From contig RPFO01000164.1 of assembly GCA_009746045.1 (NCBI GenBank), forward strand, positions 358,212 through 422,211: a stretch of DNA of 64,000 nucleotides, read 5' to 3'. Below are positions 21,420 through 31,684 of the stretch, in pieces. Positions within the stretch are counted from its first letter, which is position 1. Every line of letters starts with the position of its first letter. The notes beneath the pieces are model-generated. The model saw only the letters and a program-made list of their open reading frames with translations, did no database searches and had not been told where the DNA came from. The stretch comes from Mesostigma viride. Its lineage: Eukaryota > Streptophyta > Mesostigmatophyceae > Mesostigmatales > Mesostigmataceae. The position numbers were made by a program, and so were the translations under genes.

Positions 21420-24400
21420 GTGCCCGCCATCTTGCACGATGTGCTCGAGCTTGCGGGCATCCCCCATGTCTGGCACCCTGCTGGTCCGCGCCGCCGTCTT
21501 CTCTCCGCCGATGAGATCGCCCGACTGCCGAGCTGGGAGCTGGGGTGGGACGCGGCGCCCGCCCACTACGGGCCGGCCCACTTGGTGGATGTCACTGCCA
21601 GCGGCCCCTCCTGCCCCATCTGCTTGGACCTGCCTCGCCCTGGTGACGGTCTCTGCCGCCTCCCTGCTTGCGGCCACGTCTTCCATCAAGCTTGCATCGC
21701 CACGAGCTTGCACACGACCTCCGCCACCTGCCCCCTTTGCCGGGCCGCGGTCCTTTCCCCCTTGCCTCCTGGCGTTCTCCCGCTGGGGCCCTCGCCCGTG
21801 TCCGTGCGCCGCCAGTCCCACGCGCCTGCCCCGACACCTGCCTCCCCTGTGCGTGGTCGTGGGTCGCGCGCCGGCTTGGCTGCCTCCTCCAGCGCCCCCC
21901 TCCCGGCCGTGGGGGCCGTCCCCGCGCCGGTCTTGTCCTCGGCTGCCACGAGCCCTGCTGACCGCCCGGCGGCCGGCCCCGCCCTGGGTTCCGCTGCAGC
22001 TGTAGTTCCTCTGGCTGAGGGTGCTCCCGACCCCTCCCCCTCTCGACCCGGGCCGGCCCAACCGGGTGGGCGCACCCCCTCAGATGGCTTCCATTATTGC
22101 CAAGTCGATGGTCCCCTTGGTGACCCGTGTGGCGCGCGCCTGCCCAACCGGAATTCGTTGCTGGTGCACATTCGGGCTTCCCACCCCCACATCACGGAGG
22201 CCGCCATGCGCGCCATGGACTGCTACCGCTGCCCGGCAGCCCATTGCCAGCGGATTTTTTCGATCCACGGGCGGTACCAGCATGAGCGGCAGTGCCGCCG
22301 CCAAACCCCCCAGAACGGCCTGCCCGGCGGCCCGGCGGCCGCACCGGCCTCCCGGTCCGGGGCGGCCCCTCGGTCGGCCCCTGCCCCTCCACCGGCATCG
22401 CAGGGTACGAGCGATCCGGGGGACCTCTCGGCAGGCTGGGCATTCCTGGCCACGCTCCCTTTTGCCGCCTGTGCGCGCAACCCTTGCATGACGCTCCCGG
22501 ACGTCCCTCACCGCGCCCGGAGCTTGTTTACGCGCTGCGCCCTGCTTTCCCTGGCCCGGATGCATAGTCACCCTCTCGACGAACTCGGCCACAAGCTGTT
22601 TCTCGTCACCCCCCGGCTCCTCTTAGCGCCGTTGGAGCGGGGCGTGCGTGGCGTACAGGGTGCGGTCATCGCTCGCTGCCGGCGGTTCCTCCTCGGGGAT
22701 TGGGAAGGGCTGTGGGCGCTGCAGCCTCCGGCCTCCACCCGGGTGTCGGGGGCCGCCTCCTTTGCCCGGGTGGAAGCTGACGTCATGCGGTTGGTGAAGG
22801 TAGGTGAATTGAGCCGGGCCATGCAAAAGCTTGAACTGACCGCGTTGGCTCCCTCCACTCCCCCGACCCTGCAGGCTTTGCGCGACCTTCACCCCGACGA
22901 ACCGGCCTTTGCGGTGCCCGCCCCGGCCACCCCCCCGCCCCCGCCTATTGTCCTGGACCTGGACATCTTCACGGCTGTGCTGAAGGATCTGCCGAACGCC
23001 TCCTCCACCGGCCCCTCAGGCTGGCGCTACGAGCACCTCTCCGTGATGGCGGGCCATGGCGGGGCGACCGCACTCTTTGAGGCTGCCGCCGACTTGGCCG
23101 CGGGGTCCCTGGCCCCCGCGGCGCGCCCTTGGCTGGCTGGGGCACGCCTCATTGCCCTCCTGAAAGACGACGTCCCCCCGCCTGCTGGCCGCGTTCGTCC
23201 CATTGCTTGCGGCGAGGTCCTACGCAAGCTGGTGAGTAAGGTCATTTGTCGCCAAAAGGCCCCCGAGTTTCGCGCCTACTTCTGCCCCAACCGGAGTGAT
23301 ACTGAGGAGTCCGTCGCGGCCCAGCTTGGCGTCGCCACCAAAGGGGGCAGCGACATCATCGTGCACACAGTTCAGGCCTACCTCGAGACGCATCCGACCC
23401 ATGTGGCGCTGAAGGTGGATTGCCACAATGCGTTCAATGCTGTCACCAAGGCTAGCATCTTTGAGGCCGTCGGCGAGGCGTTCCCTGACCTTCTTGCGTG
23501 GACAGCAGCCTGCTACGGCGAACCCACTCAACTCTCCTTCCTCATGGAGGATGGGACGTTCGCCGACATCGCTTCCCGCACGGGAACCCAGCAAGGTGAC
23601 CCCCTCGGCCCCTTTTACCTGTCTGCCCCGCTGCACAAGGCTCTCCAAGGTGTCCACGCTGCGCACCCGGATGTCGTGCTCCTCGCCTACATGGACGATA
23701 TCCATGCCCTTGGCCCGGCCGACGCTGTGGTTGCCGCCCTGGCTGCCCTTGAAGTGGCCATGGCGGCCATCAACCTTCGGCTCACCCTCCCCAAGTGTGC
23801 AGTCTTTTCGCCCCAGGGGGACTGCTCTGGCTTCCCCGCGGCTATCCCGGGGGCATTGGCGCGGGCGCGTGGTTTCTCGTGCCTGGGCGTCCCTGTGGGT
23901 GACCCTGACTACGTCGAAGAGGAGCTCCGGGCCACCGTGGAACAGCGCACCCATGTCCTTGAGACTTGGGCGCGCCTCAAGGACCCCCAGACCAAAGGGC
24001 TCCTCCTGTGGTTTTGCGCCCACCCGCGGGTGGTTCACTGGCTCCGTGGCGCTCCCCCCCACTTGGTGCGGCTTGCCGCGGAAGGCCATGACGAGCGCAT
24101 TCAGGCCGCCTTGCAGGTGCTCCTCCCCGGCCCTAGCCTGCCAGCTCACTCCATGCGCTTGGCCACCCTCCCCTGCCGCATGGGCGGGTGTGGGCTCACC
24201 CGCGCCGCCCGCCTCGCCCCCGCCGCCTTCCTTGGCTCTGTTGCTCAGGCCTGGGCGGAGATCCGCCGGTTGGTCCCCAGCGCCGTCAGCGCCATTCCCG
24301 ACTTGGTCACCCCATCCCCCTTCCCCTTTGTGCAGGCTGTGCAGGATTCTTACCTCGGGATCCAGCAGGCTTGCGACCTCGTCCGCCCCGCTCAGGCCGT

Positions 24401-25340
24401 CCACCGTCGCCTGCCCCGGGGCACGCCCGGCGTGTCCACTGTCGTCAGTCCTAGTGTCTTCCCTGCCTGCGTTCATGAAAAACAACAAAAGACCTACGCG
24501 GGTATACTACACTGTGCCGACTGGATGGGTCTGCATGCGAGCTTGAACGATCAGGGGAAGGCTTGGCTTCACTCCGTTTCCCTTGAGGGGAGCGTGGGGT
24601 CCGCATTCCTGCGCGCCCTCCCCATGAGCCCTTTGTTCACACTGGTTCCGGCCCTTTACGCCATCGCTCTCCGCCACCAGCTCTTTGCCCCGCAACCTCT
24701 CATCACGGCGGGTGCGTCCTGCGGCAGCTGCGGGCTTGCTCTGGATACTACTGGGACGCACTACATCGCGTGCATGGGTGGCCAGCAGAACCAGAACTGG
24801 TTCCTCTATCTCCATACCGCTCTCCTCCGGGTGGTGTGTGCCATGGTTCGGTCGGTCTTTCCCCACTCCACCATTAAGTGCGAGGACGCGGATGGGGCCG
24901 CCCTCTACTCACCCAACCACCGCCCCGACATTACCGTGCTTGACTACGACGGGCAGGGTTGCCACCTGCTCATCGATGTCTCCGTGGCTCGGCCGCTTTC
25001 CGGTCGCCACATCCTCCGGGCGGCTGTGGATGCCGGCGCTGCTGCCGCTGTGGCTGAGCGCGACAAGTTTGCCTCCTACGGCAATGTGGGGCCCCACCGG
25101 GTCATCCCCTTTGTCCTTGAGGAGTTCGGGGCCATGGGCCCCAAGACAGCGGAGTTTTTCCACGAGTGCTGCCAGCGCCGTGAAGACCGCCTCGACCTCG
25201 AGGGTCAGACCGCCCCGTGGTCGGCCCGCACGTGGTCCTCGTATTGGCGGCAGCGTCTGTCACTCGCCCTCACTCGCACCGTGGCTGATGTGTTATTCCG
25301 CCGCACCCGGGCCGACTTTGTCGCGACCCATGCGGTCTAG
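21420..25340 (+). CDS. Family-1 polyprotein: RING-H2, C2H2 fingers, reverse transcriptase, RLE endonuclease
   Basis: Numbered from 21420. A RING-H2 finger (residues 65-107) has CPIC, then CGHVFHQAC, then CPLC with C3H2C3 spacing. Two C2H2-like fingers follow (YCQVDGPLGDPCGARL...HIRASH and RCPAAHCQRIFSIHGRYQHE). The RT has SSTGPSGWRYEHL, RPIACGEVLRKLV, KVDCHNAFN, GTQQGDPLGP and the catalytic YMDD (757-760). A CCHC motif (C1101-C1118: CGSCGLALDTTGTHYIAC) leads into the endonuclease: RPD (1168-1170) and the downstream LIDVSV Asp (1186). That order, fingers-RT-CCHC-RLE, is the R2/NeSL/CRE type, which usually inserts at specific sites. The RING-H2 is not part of the usual set and suggests ubiquitin-ligase-like activity, an inference. 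The frame is open for 1306 residues to a TAG; no ATG starts it because the true start lies upstream of the frameshift. Confidence 0.9.
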   Translation: MPAILHDVLELAGIPHVWHPAGPRRRLLSADEIARLPSWELGWDAAPAHYGPAHLVDVTASGPSCPICLDLPRPGDGLCRLPACGHVFHQACIATSLHTTSATCPLCRAAVLSPLPPGVLPLGPSPVSVRRQSHAPAPTPASPVRGRGSRAGLAASSSAPLPAVGAVPAPVLSSAATSPADRPAAGPALGSAAAVVPLAEGAPDPSPSRPGPAQPGGRTPSDGFHYCQVDGPLGDPCGARLPNRNSLLVHIRASHPHITEAAMRAMDCYRCPAAHCQRIFSIHGRYQHERQCRRQTPQNGLPGGPAAAPASRSGAAPRSAPAPPPASQGTSDPGDLSAGWAFLATLPFAACARNPCMTLPDVPHRARSLFTRCALLSLARMHSHPLDELGHKLFLVTPRLLLAPLERGVRGVQGAVIARCRRFLLGDWEGLWALQPPASTRVSGAASFARVEADVMRLVKVGELSRAMQKLELTALAPSTPPTLQALRDLHPDEPAFAVPAPATPPPPPIVLDLDIFTAVLKDLPNASSTGPSGWRYEHLSVMAGHGGATALFEAAADLAAGSLAPAARPWLAGARLIALLKDDVPPPAGRVRPIACGEVLRKLVSKVICRQKAPEFRAYFCPNRSDTEESVAAQLGVATKGGSDIIVHTVQAYLETHPTHVALKVDCHNAFNAVTKASIFEAVGEAFPDLLAWTAACYGEPTQLSFLMEDGTFADIASRTGTQQGDPLGPFYLSAPLHKALQGVHAAHPDVVLLAYMDDIHALGPADAVVAALAALEVAMAAINLRLTLPKCAVFSPQGDCSGFPAAIPGALARARGFSCLGVPVGDPDYVEEELRATVEQRTHVLETWARLKDPQTKGLLLWFCAHPRVVHWLRGAPPHLVRLAAEGHDERIQAALQVLLPGPSLPAHSMRLATLPCRMGGCGLTRAARLAPAAFLGSVAQAWAEIRRLVPSAVSAIPDLVTPSPFPFVQAVQDSYLGIQQACDLVRPAQAVHRRLPRGTPGVSTVVSPSVFPACVHEKQQKTYAGILHCADWMGLHASLNDQGKAWLHSVSLEGSVGSAFLRALPMSPLFTLVPALYAIALRHQLFAPQPLITAGASCGSCGLALDTTGTHYIACMGGQQNQNWFLYLHTALLRVVCAMVRSVFPHSTIKCEDADGAALYSPNHRPDITVLDYDGQGCHLLIDVSVARPLSGRHILRAAVDAGAAAAVAERDKFASYGNVGPHRVIPFVLEEFGAMGPKTAEFFHECCQRREDRLDLEGQTAPWSARTWSSYWRQRLSLALTRTVADVLFRRTRADFVATHAV

Positions 25341-25439
25341 ATTCCTTCCAGGCCTGCATGGTGGGCCGGCAGCGCTGTTGCTGCGTGTAGTTTTGTGATG
25401 TATAGTTAGTTGTACCTTGTGCCGCTGGCGTGATCCTTG

Positions 25440-25735
25440 GATGTCTGTGTCAGATTACTATTAATTTCTTCAGGGTTATTCTCCCAGTTCTCGGGTTTTT
25501 CCTTATGTTGCATGCCTATCTCACCTCCGTAATCTATCATTCTCAATGAATATATATAACTAGTTATATATATTCCTTATGTTGCATGCCTATCTCACCT
25601 CCGTAATCTATCATTCTCAATGAATATATATATATCGAGTTCTTCAGGGTTATTCTCCCAGTTATCGGGTTTTTCCTTATGTTGCATCATTGCCCATCTC
25701 ACCTCCGTAATCTATCATTCTCAATGAAGATATAT
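25440..25735 (+). repeat. Three tandem copies of tail repeat T
   Basis: CTTATGTTGCATGCCTATCT followed by CACCTCCGTAATCTATCATT CTCAATGAA and a TATATA run occurs three times (about 25503-25560, 25573-25632, 25676-25735). The first and third are preceded by TTCTTCAGGGTTATTCTCCC; in the second copy that leader is missing. Each copy ends in or near TA dinucleotide repeats. Confidence 0.85.
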
Positions 25736-25834
25736 CGAGTTGTATAGTTGTTTTGTCGTGGTATCCCTTGTTAGCGTTGGCTTTGTTTCTTTTACGTGGG
25801 TGCCTTCACTCTGATGTAAGTAATTATAACTTTT

Positions 25835-27888
25835 CATATATATATATATTAAAAATATAATTACTTACAGCAGAGTGAAATCACTCAAACCAAAGCAAAC
25901 GCCCAGCTATAAACCTATATACAGAGCCATGTCAAAGCTCGATACTACGATAAGACCAATGAAAACTCCTAACGGGAGGAACCTAATAGCCCTGCTACAC
26001 CGCAAAATCAGCCCGCGCGCGGCGGAGCATGATGTCAGCCATGGCCCCGAGTCAGCGCCACCGACAAGCGCTGACGCCAATATGACGTCCAGGTCCGCGC
26101 CGACCATGGGGCCCGCTGGCCCTCTAGGTCCAGCCGGTCCTCCCGGAGCCGGCAACACTCCTTGAAGAAGGCGGAGGTCAGGGGCCCCATGGCCCCAAAC
26201 TCCTCCAGGACAAAGGGCACCACACGATGGTGCCCGACGTCGCCGTAGGCCAGGAGCTTGGCCCGCTCCGCCCGGTCCGCCGTGTAACCTGCCGTGAGGG
26301 AGGCCCCAGCCACGTGGCTAAGAGCCAAGGGCCGCGCCACCGAAACGTCAATAAGCAGATGCCGGCCACCCCCCTCAAAGTCCAGCACCACGATGTCAGG
26401 CCGGTGGTTGGGGGAATAGAAGGCAGCGCCATCCGCATCCTCGGACCGGATGTTCGCGTGGGGGAAAACCGACCGAATCATGGCGAGCACCACCGTCAGG
26501 AGGACAGTGTGCAAATACAAATACCAATTCTGATTCTGTTGGCCCCCATGCAGGCAAGGTAGTGAGTCCCCGTGGGATCCAGCGGCTGCCCACAGCTACC
26601 ACAAGGCCGCCCGGCCGGAACAAGAGGCTGCGGGGCAAATAGCTGGTGCCGGAGCGCCACCGAGTAGTGGCTGGGAGCCAAGGCGAATGGGGGGCCATGG
26701 GAAGAGCACGAAGGTACGCCGAGCCCACACTCCGCAAGGAAAGCGAGAACAGCCACGCACGTCCCTGGGCGTTGAGGTCCGCGAAAAGAGCAATCCAATC
26801 AGCCGTGTGCAGAATACCCGCGTAGGTTTTCTGGTGTTTATCGATGACGCGAGCAGGGAATGCGGCGGGAGATTGAACGGAGGCGACCGAGGGAGTGCCG
26901 CGAGGGAGGTGGCGCTGTACCGCCTGAGCGGCACGGACGGGAGAACAGGCCTGCTGGATCTCAGCATAGGCCTCCTGGATGGCGGTGACGAAGGGCAAAG
27001 GGCTGCTGGGGTCCAGGAGGTCAGGCGCTGCCGTTGCCAAAAGGGGCAGGAGCCGGCAGCTTTCCGCCCACGACTGAGCGACGGAGCCCAAAAATGCTGC
27101 TGGGGCCAGCCGGGCGGCACGAGTCAGACCGCAGCCACCCATCCGTGCAGGCAGGGAGGCAATGCGAATAGCATGTGGCGGGAGGTCGGGGCCCGGGACC
27201 AGCTGCGCCAAGGCCGACTGGATGCGTTCGTCGTGGCCCTCGGCGGCCAGCCGGACCTGAGCCGGAAGAGCGCCCCGGAGCCAGTGAACGACGCGAGGGT
27301 GAGCGCAAAACCACAGAAGCAGACCCTTGGTCTGCGAATCATGAAGGCGCGCAATCAAGGGCAGTACCTCAGTGCGTGCCTCGAGGGCGGCCCGCAGAGC
27401 ATCGATGACAAACGCGGGGTCGCCAACCGGAACGCCGAGGACATCCAACCCATGGAGGCGCTCGTCCCGGCCCAAGAGCTGGGGCGGAAAGCCGGAGCAA
27501 TCACCTTGGGGCGAGTACACCGCGCACTTGGCCAGGGTCAACTGGAGGTTGATGTCGGCCACCGCGGTCTGCAGTGCCAGCAGAGCCGCGGTGGTGTCCG
27601 GCACAGGGCCCAGAAGGTAGATATCATCCAAGTAGGCCTGAATAGCGACTGCCGGGTGGGCAGCATGGACCGCTTGGAGGCAACCCTGGAGGGGGGCGGC
27701 AAAGTACAGGGGTCCCAGGGGGTCCCCTTGCTGGGTGCCCGACCGCGACAGCAGGCCGCCGCGAGTGCCGTCCTCCATGATGTGAACCAGTTGGCCGGGC
27801 TGGCCGTAGCACACGGCTGTCCAAGCGTACAAGTCCTCGAAGGACTCCATGACGGCCGCAAACATGCTGGCGCGGGACAGACTATCCG
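25835..27888 (-). mobile_element. Non-LTR family 2, copy A (5'-truncated)
   Basis: Minus-strand copy with its 3' end at the left: a (TA)n run, TTAAAAATATAATTACTTAC (reverse of the family 3' end), a ~170-base 3' UTR, then coding sequence for RT (from the palm, with AYLDDIYLLG), CCHC and the RLE endonuclease. Compared with copies B and F it lacks one base in two homopolymers (near 26690 and 26545), which splits the frame. It is 5'-truncated at about 27888 next to a CATATATATAT run shared with copy B, with which it forms an inverted repeat. Confidence 0.88.
26035..27865 (-). pseudogene. Family-2 RT-endonuclease ORF, copy A
   Basis: The frame opens inside the RT (MFAAVMESFEDLYAWTAVCY), carries GTQQGDPLGPLYFAAP and the catalytic YLDD, then a helical linker (GLLLWFCAHPRVVHWLRGAL). 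Two single-base homopolymer losses near 26690 and 26545 move the C-terminal CCHC (CGSCGQPLDPTGTHYLAC) and endonuclease (NHRPDIVVLDFEGGG, LLIDVSVARP) into other frames. Residue identity to family 1 is high throughout, so both belong to one clade. Nonfunctional alone because the N-terminal fingers and RT start are absent. Confidence 0.85.
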
Positions 27889-29696
27889 CATATATATATC
27901 AGGCCTACTTGGATGATATCTACCTGCTGGGCCCTGTGCCGGACACCACCGCGGCTCTGCTGGCACTGCAGACCGCGGTGGCCGACATCAACCTCCAGTT
28001 GACCCTTGCCAAGTGCGCGGTGTACTCGCCCCAAGGTGATTGCTCCGGCTTTCCGCCCCAGCTCTTGGGCCGGGACGAGCGCCTCCATGGGTTGGATGTC
28101 CTCGGCGTTCCGGTTGGCGACCCCGCGTTTGTCATCGATGCTCTGCGGGCCGCCCTCGAGGCACGCACTGAGGTACTGCCCTTGATTGCGCGCCTTCATG
28201 ATTCGCAGACCAAGGGTCTGCTTCTGTGGTTTTGCGCTCACCCTCGCGTCGTTCACTGGCTCCGGGGCGCTCTTCCGTCTCAGGTCCGGCTGGCCGCCGA
28301 GGGCCACGACGAACGCATCCAGTCGGCCTTGGCGCAGCTGGTCCCGGGCCCCGACCTCCCGCCACATGCTATTCGCATTGCCTCCCTGCCTGCACGGATG
28401 GGTGGCTGCGGTCTGACTCGTGCCGCCCGGCTGGCCCCAGCAGCCTTTTTGGGCTCCGTCGCTCAGTCGTGGGCGGAAAGCTGCCGGCTCCTGCCCCTTT
28501 TGGCAACGGCAGCGCCTGACCTCCTGGACCCCAGCAGCCCTTTGCCCTTCGTCACCGCCATCCAGGAGGCCTACATATGCTGAGATCCAGCAGGCCTGTT
28601 CTCCCGTCCGTGCCGCTCAGGCGGTACAGCGCCACCTCCCTCGCGGCACTCCCTCGGTCGCCTCCGTTCAATCTCCCGCCGCATTCCCTGCTCGCGTCAT
28701 CGATAAACACCAGAAAACCTACGCGGGTATTCTGCACACGGCTGATTGGATTGCTCTTTTCGCGGACCTCAACGCCCAGGGACGTGCGTGGCTGTTCTCG
28801 CTTTCCTTGCGGAGTGTGGGCTCGGCGTACCTTCGTGCTCTTCCCATGGCCCCCCCATTCGCCTTGGCTCCCAGCCACTACTCGGTGGCGCTCCGGCACC
28901 AGCTATTTGCCCCGCAGCCTCTTGTTCCGGCCGGGCGGCCTTGTGGTAGCTGTGGGCAGCCGCTGGATCCCACGGGGACTCACTACCTTGCCTGCATGGG
29001 GGGCCAACAGAATCAGAATTGGTATTTGTATTTGCACACTGTCCTCCTGACGGTGGTGCTCGCCATGATTCGGTCGGTTTTCCCCCACGCGAACATCCGG
29101 TCCGAGGATGCGGATGGCGCTGCCTTCTATTCCCCCAACCACCGGCCTGACATCGTGGTGCTGGACTTTGAGGGGGTGGCCGGCATCTGCTTATTGACGT
29201 TTCGGTGGCGCGGCCCTTGGCTCTTAGCCACGTGGCTGGGGCCTCCCTCACGGCAGGTTACACGGCGGACCGGGCGGAGCGGGCCAAGCTCCTGGCCTAC
29301 GGCGACGTCGGGCACCATCGTGTGGTGCCCTTTGTCCTGGAGGAGTTTGGGGCCATGGGGCCCCTGACCTCCGCCTTCTTCAAGGAGTGTTGCCGGCTCC
29401 GGGAGGACCGGCTGGACCTGGAGGGCCAGCGGGCCCCATGGTCGGCGCGGACCTGGACGTCATATTGGCGTCAGCGCTTGTCGGTGGCGCTGACTCGGGC
29501 CATGGCGGACATCATGCTCCGCCGTACGCGGGCTGATTTTGCGGTGCAGCAGGGCTATTAGGTTCCTCCCGTTAGGCGTTTCCATTGGTCTTATCGTAGT
29601 ATAGAGCTTTGACATGGCTCTGTATATAGGTTTATAGCTGGGCGTTTGCTTTGGTTTGAGTGATTTCACTCTGCTGTAAGTAATTATATTTTTAAA
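27889..29696 (+). mobile_element. Non-LTR family 2, copy B (5'-truncated)
   Basis: Plus-strand copy starting at CAGGCCTACTTGGATGAT after a CATATATATAT run and ending with CTCTGCTGTAAGTAATTATA. It covers the RT from the YLDD motif onward, the CCHC and the endonuclease. A 4-base insertion at 28571-28580 (CTATGC became CTACATATGC) truncates the first frame, and one G is missing near 29171 (GAGGGGGTGG against GAGGGGGGTGG). Confidence 0.88.
27902..29561 (+). pseudogene. Family-2 RT-endonuclease ORF, copy B
   Basis: Reads AYLDDIYLLGPVPDTTAALL onward, same protein as copy A, until the 4-base insertion at about 28574 ends the frame as EAYIC. The second frame (28584-29170) continues EIQQACSPVRAAQAVQRHLP to the endonuclease RPDIVVLDFEG. 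A one-base loss then shifts the last segment (LALSHVAGASLTAGYTADRA ... FAVQQGY, stop at 29561). Apart from these breaks only a few base differences from copies A and F were noticed by eye. Confidence 0.85.
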
Positions 29697-29780
29697 ATAT
29701 ATATAGGTTTATAGCTGGGTGTTTGCTTTGGTTTGAGTGATTTCACTCTGCAATAAGTAATTATATTTTTAATGTATATA
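29697..29780 (+). repeat. Extra copy of the family-2 3' end
   Basis: A second TATAGGTTTATAGCTGGGTG ... TTTCACTCTGCAATAAGTAA tail follows copy B directly, separated by a TA-rich run. It is either a tandem duplication of the tail or a very short truncated insertion. Confidence 0.75.
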
Positions 29781-29975
29781 TATCGTCGTCACGGGCTGAC
29801 TTTGCGGCACATCACGATTATTAGGCTGTTTTACTTCATTCCGCAGTGTGGATCGAGTGTCGCATGCCGGCCATATACAGTTATTTTGTCGTGGTATCTC
29901 TGGTTAGCGTTGGCTTTATTTATGTTTAATTGGGTGTCTTCACTCTGACGTTAGTAATTATACTTTTTAATTAAC
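29781..29975 (+). mobile_element. 3' fragment of a third non-LTR family
   Basis: After TATATATATCG the sequence encodes a decayed C-terminus and a 3' UTR containing TTATTTTGTCGTGGTATCTC and GTTAGCGTTGGCTTTATTTA, ending TTCACTCTGACGTTAGTAAT. The same 3' end is at 58930-59120 and, in part, 25736-25830. Confidence 0.7.
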
Positions 29976-30322
29976 ATATCTAGACAACTAATCTATACCG
30001 GCCAAGACCATGATTCGCAGTGTGGCCCCACCACGTACAGGATGCAATCTTGGGTGTGTTAGATCATGTCTACATGCAGCATGTGTGGGTTGTCATGATG
30101 GCTGGTGTTTCTCCTGCCTTAATTGGGATCCCTGAAGTTTAGTGTGTGCGTGAGCATGGCAAGGTGCATGCGTGCGCAAGCATGACAAGGTACTAAGGTG
30201 CATGTGCAAGCATGACAAGGTGTGTGTGCCTAAGTAGAAGGTTGCTAATTTGGTCTCTTTCTGACTTACTCATGTGAATGGCTCATCGTTTGCCCTACAT
30301 TATCGTGTGTGCTTCTCACCAG

Positions 30323-30412
30323 CGTGTGTGAACATCGCGCGCGGCAACGATATTGACCTGGGCTGCAATTCAACTCTACCCCGCTGTGCTAACGGAGTAT
30401 GCGCCATACCCG
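30323..30412 (+). CDS. 90-bp symmetric exon, 30-residue Cys-rich module, copy 2
   Basis: Acceptor GCTTCTCACCAG and donor CCCG/GTATGC bound exactly 90 bases in phase 1-1. It translates to (A)CVNIARGNDIDLGCNSTLPR then CANGVCAIP(G). It aligns without gaps to the exon at 19397-19486, sharing Cys and the DID.GC, TLP.C and NG positions. The two exons are 10.8 kb apart, with the non-LTR cluster (20.6-30.0 kb) between them. Confidence 0.7.
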
Positions 30413-30552
30413 GTATGCCACAGGTTTCTGCTGCCGCACGCATCGTTATCGTCGCTGAAAGTCAAGCATTCGTAATAAGTATTTGACAGTCTGTTTCAAT
30501 AGCTTCAACGTACGTCGCTTTGGCCTATGTTACTTCCTGCTAGCTTCTTACA

Positions 30553-30645
30553 TATATTCATTGAGAATGATAAATTACGGAGGTGAGATTGGCGTGCAAC
30601 ATAAGGAAAACCCCGAAAAGAAGAAGAACCCTGAAGAAATTAATA
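30553..30645 (-). repeat. Tail repeat T, standalone copy, minus strand
   Basis: Reverse complement of the T signature: TATATTCATTGAGAATGATA, GGAGGTGAGA, then AACATAAGGAAAACCCCGAA and GAAGAAGAACCCTGAAGAAA. No coding part of family 1 adjoins it. The surrounding 30413-31684 looks intronic, with no other feature recognised. Confidence 0.7.
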
Positions 30646-31684
30646 CACATGTGGCGTCACGGTTGCAGATACTGCTCGCCCTGTGAATCCCTTGTGCCGT
30701 GCGTGAATAGCAGCACCCCGCTGAGGTGAAGGCCCGGTGTCTCTAACATGTTCTGGCACTTTGTTATGCTACCTGATGTTCTGATAACTCGTTGCACTGG
30801 AAGCTGGGTACACAATGGAGGTGTGTGCATTACTTACGTGTGGAGTTTGCTCTTGTGATTGGCTGAGTCGGTGCCATGGCACAAGCAGCGGCTGTAGTGT
30901 GGCGCCATAAGTAGTAACTTGGCCCTTTTGCTTGGTATTATGCCAGTACAATTAGTACCAACTGTATAGTGTGGCGCTATATATAAAGTAGTAGCTTGGC
31001 CCATTTGCTTGGTGTTATGCTATTATATATAGTTGTCTAACTGTGGCTTTCGGAAACAGATACTTCACATCACAATATTATAGTATATATGTGCCCGATT
31101 ACCTTTATAATTTTCTACCTATGTAACTTGGCATGCAGCCTTCCATAGCTGTTGATAGCCAAAGTAGCAGCAAAACTATTCAACCAAGGTTTATATTGGG
31201 TAATCCCATCTTTGGAGTGCCCAGAACACGGTCCCGCAAACTGGGTACATGAGGCCAGCAGAGAGAGGCTAGGGACGCAGTTGCCATGGGGCCATGTAGT
31301 TACAAGTTACAATCCGTGCAAGTCAGCGACCGGTGGTCTGCTTTGAATGCACACCATGGTGAAAGGAACCGACTTAGCTTACGCTGGATGGGGCCCCTAG
31401 CTGTGACGGCACGGCTGTGAGCTTTACGACCGGCTGTTGGGCCGGCCTGTGTGCATGCATGGTAGTGCTTGCAAGAGTTTCAAGGGGCATGCCTGAAAAT
31501 TGGTGACACACTCATGTATGATACACACATATGCCAAACACATATGCCATGCACCCAATGATGCCTTTCACACATGATACTCACCAGAAGCAACAGTTCT
31601 AATCATGTCAACCATAATGTTGCTTGTGCTCAACGACATTCGCGCACGCGGCTGTGCTCCGTCCGCACTCGGCACTCGCGGCAG

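Larger units (their letters stand above)
20623..25835 (+). mobile_element. Non-LTR retrotransposon family 1 (R2-like, restriction-like endonuclease)
   Basis: One near-complete element: a single ~1570-residue polyprotein interrupted by one frameshift (see the two CDS entries), then a 3' region with three tandem tail repeats (25440-25735), each ending near a TA-rich run. A last segment (25736-25835) ends TTCACTCTGATGTAAGTAAT and a (TA)n tail and is shared with a third family. The 5' end is not defined exactly. It sits in the inferred intron between the two Cys-module exons. Confidence 0.85.

Noticed and set aside
23220-24488. A 422-codon minus-strand ORF.
   Set aside because: Antisense shadow of the family-1 RT; high GC keeps stops rare.
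26687-27916. A 409-codon plus-strand ORF.
   Set aside because: Antisense of family-2 copy A, whose minus strand encodes recognisable RT motifs.
27800-27950. Copies A and B read as a single twin-primed, 5'-inverted insertion.
   Set aside because: Both halves contain complete 3' ends, whereas twin priming gives one 3' end only.
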